Assembly (NCBI GenBank): GCA_963825505.1
Contig: CAWGTL010000002.1
Span: 1-64,000, forward strand
Length of the DNA stretch: 64,000 bases
Direction: 5' to 3'
Source: JBBQSN01 sp963825505
GTDB taxonomy: Bacteria; Actinomycetota; Actinomycetes; Actinomycetales; CAWJMD01
A model generated the notes under the pieces. It was given only the letters and a program-made list of their open reading frames with translations, did no database searches and was not told the origin of the DNA. Position 1 is the first letter of the stretch; each line of letters opens with the position of its first letter. Below, in pieces: positions 52,134 through 59,179 of this stretch. A program made the translations under genes and the position numbers.

Positions 52134-53457
52134 TCTCGCCGGAGTGCCGGTCCACGACGATCCGGCGCGAGATGTCCAGCCCCAGGCCGGTGCCGCGCCC
52201 GACCTCCTTGGTGGTGAAGAACGGCTCGAACGCGTGCTGGGCCACCTCGGCAGACATGCCGGCACCGGAGTCCTCCACCTCGACGACGACACCGCCCTGG
52301 CCGTCGGGGCGGGTGCGCACCCGCAGCGTCCCCGTCCCGCCCATGGCGTCGACCGCGTTGTCGACCAGGTTCGTCCAGACCTGGTTGAGCTCGCCGGGCA
52401 CCGCCTCGACGACCGGCGCGTCCGGCGCGTAGTCGCGCTCGACCACCACGTCGCCGAGCTTGTGGGCCAGCATCACCAGCGTGCTCTCCAGGCCCTCGGA
52501 GACGTCCGTCCGCTGCACCGAGCCGCGGTCGAGCTGGGAGTAGGAGCGCACCGCACCCACGAGGTCGGACACGCGGCGGGTGGCCTCCTTCACCTCGCGC
52601 AGCTGTCCCTGCATCGCCAGCGAGCAGGCCACCCACTCCAGGCCGGCCGCGAGCGCCCGGTCGCCGAGCAGCTCGCGGACCTGCTCGCACCAGGCCAGGT
52701 CGACCCCCGCCCCGGCGAGCGCCGGGGCCACGACCCACTCGCGCTGCACGCCGTGCCGGCCCAGCCAGGTCGACAGCACGTCCTCGCGGTCGGCGCGGGC
52801 CAGGGCGTCCTCGTCCGGGTCGTCCGGTCCGGCCGCGCGGCGCAGGACGTCCAGCCCGACGAACTGCTCCGCCGTGATCGCCTGCTCGGCGAGCCGTCCG
52901 AGGGTCACGAGCAGCTGGTCCGACGACGCGGTGAGCGCGTCGACGGCGCGGGTGGCAGCCGAGGCGGGGTTGTTGATCTCGTGGGCCAGGCCGGCGGCGA
53001 GGGTGCCGAGCGCGACCAGCGCCTCGCGCTGGCGGGCGGTCGACTCGATCCGGCGGACGGTGTCGACCAGCCCGCGGATGAAGTGGACGCCGAACGCGAA
53101 CCAGTCGTCGGCGAGCGCGCGCAGGTCGTCGGCCGGGACGCGCAGGACCCGCCCCGGCACCCCGCCGCGTCCGGACGCGAAGTAGACGCCGTGCGGGTCC
53201 CAGGCGCGGAAGCCGCCGGCCCACTGACCGGGAGTGGCCATCGTCCCGAGCGCGCTCTCCTCGTGGCCGACCCGGCGGTGCAGGTCGACGGTGCCCTCGA
53301 GCAGCACCCACCAGGTGTCGGCCGGGCGTCCCTCGGCGAACAGGTCCTCGCCGGCGGCGAAGCGGTGCTCCTCGCCGACGGCGAGCAGCTGGCCGAGCTG
53401 GGCCTCGTCCAGGCCGTCCAGGAGGGGGAGCGAGCGCAGCTCGGCGGTGGTCGTCAC
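52060..53457 (-). CDS. Histidine kinase with N-terminal cyclic-nucleotide-type domain
   Basis: A 465-residue soluble histidine kinase. Residues 1-125 are a cNMP-binding-type domain (LPLLDGLDEAQLGQLLAVGEE to GTVDLHRRV), the dimerisation helix carries the phospho-acceptor His159 in LAAGLAHEINNPASAA, and the ATPase has N box NQVWTNLVDNAVDAM and G boxes DSGAGM and GRGTGLGLDI. No membrane segments, so it senses an internal signal. It starts 7 bases after the response-regulator gene and must be its partner. Whether the sensory domain binds cAMP is unknown; the usual Arg-Ala-Ala motif of true cAMP sites is not seen. Confidence 0.9.
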   Translation of the reverse strand: MTTTAELRSLPLLDGLDEAQLGQLLAVGEEHRFAAGEDLFAEGRPADTWWVLLEGTVDLHRRVGHEESALGTMATPGQWAGGFRAWDPHGVYFASGRGGVPGRVLRVPADDLRALADDWFAFGVHFIRGLVDTVRRIESTARQREALVALGTLAAGLAHEINNPASAATRAVDALTASSDQLLVTLGRLAEQAITAEQFVGLDVLRRAAGPDDPDEDALARADREDVLSTWLGRHGVQREWVVAPALAGAGVDLAWCEQVRELLGDRALAAGLEWVACSLAMQGQLREVKEATRRVSDLVGAVRSYSQLDRGSVQRTDVSEGLESTLVMLAHKLGDVVVERDYAPDAPVVEAVPGELNQVWTNLVDNAVDAMGGTGTLRVRTRPDGQGGVVVEVEDSGAGMSAEVAQHAFEPFFTTKEVGRGTGLGLDISRRIVVDRHSGEITVDSRPGRTVLRVTIPAHGVDRR

Positions 53458-53464
53458 GACGCGC

Positions 53465-55123
53465 TCACGTGGTCGCCAGGTAGCGGTGGACGAGGTACAC
53501 CGACATCGCTCCCTCGCCGACGGCCGAGGCCACCCGCTTCATCGAGTCGAGCCGCACGTCGCCGGCGGCGAACACCCCGGGGACGCTGGTCTCGAGCGCG
53601 AACGGCGGTCGGGCCAGCGGCCAGTGCTCGGCGTGCTCGGACGCCATCAGGTCCTGCCCGGTGAGCACGAACCCGCGGCCGTCGCGGGCGGGGTGGTCCC
53701 CGAGCCAGTCCGTCCGCGGCGAGGCGCCGATGAAGACGAACAGCCAGCTGGTGGCGACCTCCTCCTCCCGGCCGCCGGCGCGGTCGGCGAGGGTGAGCGC
53801 CTCCAGGTGCCCGTCGCCCCGGGCGCCCACCACCTCCGCGCAGGTGCGCACCTCGACGTTCGGCGTCGCGGCGATCCGCTGGACGAGGTACTGCGACATC
53901 GTGTCCTCGAGCCGGGCCGCCCGGACCACCATCACGACCTTGCGCGCGTACAGGGCCAGGTTGAGCACGGCCTGGCCGGCCGAGTTGGCCGCGCCGACGA
54001 CGTAGACGTCCTCGCCCCGGCACTGGATCGCCTCGCTCGCGGAGGCCCCGTAGTAGACGCCGCGGGCGCCGAGCTCGGCCAGCCCCGGAGCGGTCAGCCG
54101 CCGGTACGCCACACCGGTGGCGACGAGCACCGCCCGCGCCTCGATCTCGCCGCCGCCCTCCAGGCCGACCGCGTGGACCGGGCCGCGGGTGGTCAGCCCC
54201 ACGACGTCGCGCGCCAGCACCGTCTCGGCGCCGAACCTGGCCGCCTGCGCCACCGCGCGGTGGGTGAGGTCGGCGCCCGACAGCCCCTTGGGGAAGCCGA
54301 GGTAGTTCTCGATCGACGCGCTCTGCCCGGCCTGGCCGCCAGGGGCGTCGCGCTCGACCACCACCGTCCGCAGGCCCTCGGACGCCGCGTACACCGCCGC
54401 TGCCAGCCCGGCCGGCCCGCTGCCGACGATGCACAGGTCGTACAGCGGCTGCTCGGCCCGGGTGCGCAGCCCGAGCGCCTCCGCGACCTCGCGGGTGGTG
54501 GGCGTCCGGAGCACCTCGCCGTCGGGGACGAGCACGAGCGGCAGCTCGGACGCCTCGGCGCCGGCGAGGTCGACCAGCCGGCGGGCCTCCTCGTCGCGCT
54601 CCACGTCGAGCCACCGGTACGGCACGTGGTTGCGGGCCAGGAAGGTCTTCACCTCGTAGCTGCGGTCGGACCAGCGGTGCCCCACCACCCGCACCTGCGA
54701 GGTCTCCGCCGGGTTCTCGCGCGCCCAGTCGCCCAGCAGGTCGTCGAGCACCGGGTACAGCCGTTCCTGCGGCGGGTCCCACGGCTTGACCATGTAGTAG
54801 TCGAGCCCGATGTCGTTGATCGCCTGGATGGCGACGTCGGTGTCGGCGTAGGCGGTGAGCAGCAGCAGCTTGGTGCCGGGCGAGGACCGGCGGACCGACC
54901 CCAGCACCTCGATGCCGGTCATCTCCGGCATCCGCTGGTCGCACACCACGAGCGCCACCGAGCGGTCGCGCAGGGTCAGCTCGTCGAGAAGCCGCAGCGC
55001 CTCCGCGCCGGAGCCGGCCGGGATCACCCGGTAGTCGGCGCCGTACCGCTCGCGCAGGTCGCGGACGATCGCCACGGAGACGGCGGGGTCGTCGTCCACG
55101 GCCAGGACGGTGGGCTTGGACAT
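53465..55123 (-). CDS. Response regulator fused to thioredoxin-reductase-like flavoprotein
   Basis: A 552-residue fusion of three domains. Residues 1-125: receiver domain with acidic pocket VDDDP, phospho-acceptor Asp62 in VVCDQRMPEMTG, Thr90 and Lys113. Residues about 140-205: glutaredoxin/thioredoxin-like fold (EVKTFLARNHVPYRWLDVE) without a Cys pair. Residues about 218-552: thioredoxin-reductase-like, FAD loop VGSGPAGLAAAVYA, NADPH loop VVGAANSAGQAV, C-terminal FAD motif GVFAAGDVR. The CxxC of thioredoxin reductases (CATC) is replaced by GASAS, so it cannot reduce thioredoxin in the standard way. Partner of the kinase that follows. Known as an annotated but uncharacterised family. Confidence 0.9.
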   Translation of the reverse strand: MSKPTVLAVDDDPAVSVAIVRDLRERYGADYRVIPAGSGAEALRLLDELTLRDRSVALVVCDQRMPEMTGIEVLGSVRRSSPGTKLLLLTAYADTDVAIQAINDIGLDYYMVKPWDPPQERLYPVLDDLLGDWARENPAETSQVRVVGHRWSDRSYEVKTFLARNHVPYRWLDVERDEEARRLVDLAGAEASELPLVLVPDGEVLRTPTTREVAEALGLRTRAEQPLYDLCIVGSGPAGLAAAVYAASEGLRTVVVERDAPGGQAGQSASIENYLGFPKGLSGADLTHRAVAQAARFGAETVLARDVVGLTTRGPVHAVGLEGGGEIEARAVLVATGVAYRRLTAPGLAELGARGVYYGASASEAIQCRGEDVYVVGAANSAGQAVLNLALYARKVVMVVRAARLEDTMSQYLVQRIAATPNVEVRTCAEVVGARGDGHLEALTLADRAGGREEEVATSWLFVFIGASPRTDWLGDHPARDGRGFVLTGQDLMASEHAEHWPLARPPFALETSVPGVFAAGDVRLDSMKRVASAVGEGAMSVYLVHRYLATT

Positions 55124-55268
55124 CCGCTGCGGCTCCCTCCCCGTCGACGACGATCCCAGCATCGTTGCGGCACAGCGTCCGTGGCTAGGGAGCGCGCCGA
55201 CGAACCGACACCCGCCGCCCTTGCTGTCCTGGTTGCGCCCGGTTGGTCCCACCGGCGTCGGGGACGAA

Positions 55269-55296
55269 GAAGGCCCCCGCCGGAGCGGGGGCCTTC
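55269..55296. terminator. Strong hairpin terminator after tRNA-Arg
   Basis: A 12-bp perfect stem, GAAGGCCCCCGC, loop CGGA, GCGGGGGCCTTC, downstream of tRNA-Arg on the minus strand and before the response-regulator gene. GC-rich with a few Ts after, typical for this group. Confidence 0.8.
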
Positions 55297-55316
55297 GTCG
55301 TCGCTGTCTCAACGAG

Positions 55317-55389
55317 CGCGCCCGGAGGGACTCGAACCCCCAACCTTCTGATCCGTAGTCAGATGCTCTATCCGTTGAGCTACGGGCGC
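55317..55389 (-). tRNA. tRNA-Arg (anticodon ACG)
   Basis: A 73-base tRNA on the minus strand. Acceptor stem GCGCCCG pairs with CGGGCGC; D-arm GCTC/GAGC; anticodon stem TCTGA/TCAGA with loop CTACGGA, so anticodon ACG (read as ICG); T-arm GGGGG-TTCGAGT-CCCTC. The 3' CCA is not encoded. A -10-like TACTGT lies about 30 bases upstream (55419-55424). Confidence 0.95.
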
Positions 55390-55498
55390 AGGTCGACCAC
55401 CTGGGTGGTCCGGCGGACACAGTACCGGAGCACACAGGCGGTCCCGAAATCCGATCCGCCGGTTCGACCGGCCGGACGTACCGCGTCAGGATGGACCG

Positions 55499-57055
55499 GT
55501 GCGCCGACTCCCCGTGACCGTGACGGCTGCCGCCGTGCTCGTCGTCGGGGTGGCCTGCAGCCCGGGCCCCGACCCGGCTGCCGAGGCGCCCGCGCCGCGG
55601 CCGTCGCAGACCTCCACGACCCCGTCGTCGGCCCCCGCGGAGGCCGCACCCGACCGGTCCGTCGGAGCCCGGCCGGTCCTCGTCCCGGCCGACGCCGGCA
55701 CCGTCGTCCTGCCCGCCACCGACCCGGCCACCGCGGCGCTGTCGGCCAGCCAGGCGCTGTTCGCGTCCTCGCCCGTGGTGGTGCTCGTCGACTCCTCGGA
55801 CGCCGGTGCGGTCCCGACCGCCGTCCGCCGCGCCACCGCCCTGCGAGTGCCGCTGCTGACGACCAGCGGCGACGCGACCGCCGCCGGCCCGCTCGGTGCC
55901 GAGCTCGCCCGCCTCGGGACGACGCACGCCCTCGCGATCGGGACGGCCGCCCGCGACGCCGCTGTCGGGCTCGACGGCGTGGAGGTCGTGTCGAACGCAG
56001 GCGCCCTGCCGCCGGTCGAGGCGCCGGAGCCGGCCCAGGCCACCGCCCTGCTGGTGAGCGCCGACCCGGGCGGCCCCGCGCTGGCCACCGCCACCTCCGC
56101 CGGCGCCACCGCCGTGACCGTCCCCGGTGGCGACCCCCGCGGCGACGTCGCCGCGATCGGTGCCCTCGCCGACGCACCGCCGACCCGCGTGGTGGGGCTC
56201 GGCGAGGCCTTCGGCACGGCCGAGGTGCTCGGCGCCCGCGTGGCGTCGGCCGCCACCGGCGTCCAGCTGCCCGGTGGGGGTCAGCTCGTGCTGGCCGGCA
56301 AGCGGTACGTCGCGCTGTACGGGCACCCCGGCACGCCCGCGCTCGGGCTGCTCGGCGAGCAGGACCTCCCCGGGGCGGTGGCGCGGGCGCAGCAGCTCGC
56401 CCGTGCGTACCGCCCGCTCAGCGCGGAGCCGGTGCTGCCGACGTTCGAGGTCATCACGACGGTCGCGAGCGCCGGCGCCGGCGCGGACGGCAACTACTCG
56501 AACGAGGTCGACCCGGAGAAGATCCGGCCGTGGATCGAGGAGGCGGGGCGGCAGGGCGTCTACGTGCTGCTGGACCTCCAACCGGGCACCACCGACTTCC
56601 TCACCCAGGCCCAGCGGTACGAGGACCTCCTGCGGTACCCGAACGTGGGCCTCGCGCTCGATCCCGAGTGGCGGCTGGCGTCCGGGCAGCGGCACCTGGA
56701 GCAGATCGGGTCGGTGAGCGCGGCCGAGGTCAACCAGGTGTCCGCCTGGCTGGCCGGCCTCGTGCGCGAGCAGCACCTCCCGCAGAAGATGCTCGTGCTG
56801 CACCAGTTCCGCACCGCGATGATCACCGACATCGACACCCTGGAGACCGGCCACGACGAGCTCGCCGTGGTCATCCACGCCGACGGCAACGGCACCCAGG
56901 GCGCCAAGGCCGCCACCTGGGGACGCGTGGTCGCCGGGGCCCCTGCGGGAGTCGCCTTCGCGTGGAAGAACTTCGTCGACGAGGACAGCCCGATGGCGAC
57001 CCCGGCGCAGACGATGGCGGTGCGCCCGACCCCCGTCCTGATCACCTACCAGTAG
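55499..57055 (+). CDS. Lipoprotein of unknown function, two domains
   Basis: A 518-residue lipoprotein with lipobox VLVVGVACSP (Cys 20), a Ser/Thr/Pro linker to about residue 55, a middle domain of alternating strands and helices rich in Ala (about 60-270) that resembles cell-wall-binding repeat proteins (PVVVLVDSSDAGAVPTAVRRA), and a C-terminal domain of about 190 residues with a TIM-barrel look: PTFEVITTVASAG, GVYVLLDLQPGTTDF, GLALDPEWR and DELAVVIHADGNG. The barrel could be a glycoside-hydrolase-type fold, but catalytic acids are not certain. Starts with GTG 55499, 6 bases after CAGGAT. Function unknown; surface location is firm. Confidence 0.75.
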   Translation: MRRLPVTVTAAAVLVVGVACSPGPDPAAEAPAPRPSQTSTTPSSAPAEAAPDRSVGARPVLVPADAGTVVLPATDPATAALSASQALFASSPVVVLVDSSDAGAVPTAVRRATALRVPLLTTSGDATAAGPLGAELARLGTTHALAIGTAARDAAVGLDGVEVVSNAGALPPVEAPEPAQATALLVSADPGGPALATATSAGATAVTVPGGDPRGDVAAIGALADAPPTRVVGLGEAFGTAEVLGARVASAATGVQLPGGGQLVLAGKRYVALYGHPGTPALGLLGEQDLPGAVARAQQLARAYRPLSAEPVLPTFEVITTVASAGAGADGNYSNEVDPEKIRPWIEEAGRQGVYVLLDLQPGTTDFLTQAQRYEDLLRYPNVGLALDPEWRLASGQRHLEQIGSVSAAEVNQVSAWLAGLVREQHLPQKMLVLHQFRTAMITDIDTLETGHDELAVVIHADGNGTQGAKAATWGRVVAGAPAGVAFAWKNFVDEDSPMATPAQTMAVRPTPVLITYQ

Positions 57056-57111
57056 CCGGATCCGCAAGAACCCGACCGGTTCTCGCAAGCGCACGTCAGT
57101 CTGCTGGGCTT

Positions 57112-57127
57112 TGTGAGGGACTTCACG
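57112..57127. promoter_or_regulatory. CRP/GlxR-type site upstream of pckG
   Basis: TGTGA-GGGACT-TCACG matches the CRP/GlxR consensus TGTGA-N6-TCACA except for the last base. It lies 187-172 bases before the pckG start. A separate inverted repeat AGAACC-CGACC-GGTTCT (57067-57083) follows the lipoprotein stop and may be its terminator. Confidence 0.5.
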
Positions 57128-57298
57128 AGCACGGACCCACCCGACCGGTATCCCAGCATGCGATACGGGGCTACCGTCGTGGCACGGTGCTCTCGCCTTC
57201 ACTATGAACGCAACGCGGCAGGTCCGACGTCGGGCCGCGAGGGTGGGGCACCTCAGAACGGCACCGGCGCCGGCGAACCTCGAGAGGGACTGACCCTG

Positions 57299-59161
57299 AT
57301 GAGCACCGACACGACGACCAGCACCCCGAGCCTGGGCACGACGGGCCAGCGTCCGGTCACCGGCGCCCCGGCCACGCGGCACGCCCGCCTCACGGCCTGG
57401 GTCGAGCAGGTCGCCGAGCTCACCCAGCCCGACTCGGTGCACTGGTGCGACGGCTCGGACGAGGAGTGGACCCGTCTCACCGAGGCGCTGGTCGCCACCG
57501 GCACCTACGTGCAGCTCGACCCGGCCAAGAAGCCGAACTCGTTCTACTGCGCCTCCGACCCCACCGACGTCGCCCGGGTCGAGGACCGCACGTACATCTG
57601 CTCGGTCGAGGAGAAGGACGCCGGCCCCACGAACAACTGGATGGCGCCGGACGAGATGAAGGCGATCATGACCGACCTGTACCGCGGGTCGATGCGGGGT
57701 CGCACCATGTACGTGATCCCGTTCGTGATGGGCCACCTCGAGGCCGACAACCCGATGTTCGGCGTCGAGATCACCGACTCCGCGTACGTCGTCACCTCGA
57801 TGCGGGTGATGTCGCGGATGGGTGCCCACGTGCTGGAGCGGATCGAGGAGCTCGACGCCGACTACGTCCCCGCCCTGCACTCGGTGGGCATGCCGCTCGA
57901 GCCGGGCCAGGACGACGTCGCCTGGCCGTGCAGCGACACCAAGTACATCGTCCAGTTCCCCGAGGAGCGGACGATCTGGTCCTACGGCTCGGGCTACGGC
58001 GGCAACGCCCTGCTGGGCAAGAAGTGCTACTCGTTGCGGATCGCCTCGGTGATGGCGCGCGACGAGGGCTGGCTCGCCGAGCACATGCTGATCCTCAAGC
58101 TCACCAACCCGCAGGGCGTCACCCACTACGTCGCGGCAGCGTTCCCGTCCGCGTGCGGCAAGACGAACCTGGCGATGCTGAAGCCGACCATCCCGGGCTG
58201 GAAGGTCGAGACCCTCGGCGACGACATCGCCTGGATGCGTTTCGGCGAGGACGGCCGGCTCTACGCCGTCAACCCCGAGTTCGGCTTCTTCGGCGTCGCC
58301 CCCGGCACCAACCACAAGACCAACCCGTACGCGATGGAGACGATCGCCAAGGGCAACTCGGTCTTCACCAACGTCGCCCTCACCGACGACGGCGACATCT
58401 GGTGGGAGGGGATGGAGAACCCGCCGGCGCACGCGAGGTCGTGGAAGGGCGCCGACTGGACGCCGGAGTCCGAGGAGCTCAGCTCGCACCCGAACAGCCG
58501 GTACTGCACCCCGATCAGCCAGTGCCCGATCCTGGCGCCGGAGTACGACGACCCGAAGGGCGTCCCGATCTCGGCGATCCTGTTCGGCGGTCGCCGCAAG
58601 ACCACGATCCCGCTGGTCACCGAGGCCCGCGACTGGGTGCACGGCACCTTCATGGGCGCCACGCTGTCGTCGGAGACCACGGCCGCCGCCACCGGTGAGG
58701 TGGGCGTGGTGCGCCGCGACCCGATGGCGATGCTGCCGTTCATCGGCTACAACGCCGGCGACTACTTCCAGCACTGGATCAACGTGGGCAAGGACGCCGA
58801 CGCCGCCAAGCTGCCGAAGATCTTCTACGTCAACTGGTTCCGTCGCAACGACGCCGGCGACTTCGTGTGGCCCGGCTTCGGCGAGAACTCGCGCGTGCTC
58901 AAGTGGGTCATCGAGCGGCTCGAGGGCTCCGCGGCGGCGCAGGAGACCCCGATCGGCCACGTCCCGACCCTGGAGTCGCTCGACACCGACGGGCTGGACA
59001 TGTCGGAGCAGGACCTCGCCGACTGCCTGCACGTCGACGTCGAGGAGTGGAAGGCCGAGATCCCCCAGATCACCGAGTGGTTCGAGAAGTTCGGCGAGAC
59101 CCTGCCGACCACGCTGTGGACCGAGCTGGACGGCCTGAAGGCGCGCCTCGGCGCGGAGTGA
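57299..59161 (+). CDS. pckG: Phosphoenolpyruvate carboxykinase (GTP)
   Basis: A 620-residue GTP-dependent PEP carboxykinase, which converts oxaloacetate and GTP to PEP, GDP and CO2 for gluconeogenesis. The P-loop is FPSACGKTNLAML at about 282-294, the metal and GTP site follows as ETLGDDIAWM, and the conserved RYCTPISQCP, FGGRRKTTIP and YNAGDYFQHW segments are present. Length is normal (about 610). ATG 57299 follows AGAGGGA by about 9 bases; the open frame upstream has no homology. A CRP/GlxR-like site lies upstream, in keeping with carbon control of pck in Corynebacterium. Confidence 0.96.
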   Translation: MSTDTTTSTPSLGTTGQRPVTGAPATRHARLTAWVEQVAELTQPDSVHWCDGSDEEWTRLTEALVATGTYVQLDPAKKPNSFYCASDPTDVARVEDRTYICSVEEKDAGPTNNWMAPDEMKAIMTDLYRGSMRGRTMYVIPFVMGHLEADNPMFGVEITDSAYVVTSMRVMSRMGAHVLERIEELDADYVPALHSVGMPLEPGQDDVAWPCSDTKYIVQFPEERTIWSYGSGYGGNALLGKKCYSLRIASVMARDEGWLAEHMLILKLTNPQGVTHYVAAAFPSACGKTNLAMLKPTIPGWKVETLGDDIAWMRFGEDGRLYAVNPEFGFFGVAPGTNHKTNPYAMETIAKGNSVFTNVALTDDGDIWWEGMENPPAHARSWKGADWTPESEELSSHPNSRYCTPISQCPILAPEYDDPKGVPISAILFGGRRKTTIPLVTEARDWVHGTFMGATLSSETTAAATGEVGVVRRDPMAMLPFIGYNAGDYFQHWINVGKDADAAKLPKIFYVNWFRRNDAGDFVWPGFGENSRVLKWVIERLEGSAAAQETPIGHVPTLESLDTDGLDMSEQDLADCLHVDVEEWKAEIPQITEWFEKFGETLPTTLWTELDGLKARLGAE

Positions 59162-59179
59162 CGGCTCGGCCGTCCGACG

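Noticed and set aside
57113..57298. Longer pckG protein starting before 57299
   Set aside because: The added residues match nothing in the family, the frame crosses the CRP/GlxR-like site, and a binding site precedes the ATG at 57299.
53465..59032. A single very long open frame on the minus strand through pckG and a lipoprotein gene
   Set aside because: Only the part after 55123 matches real domains; the rest is antisense shadow of strongly coding plus-strand genes and the tRNA, with low-complexity Arg/Gly/His composition.
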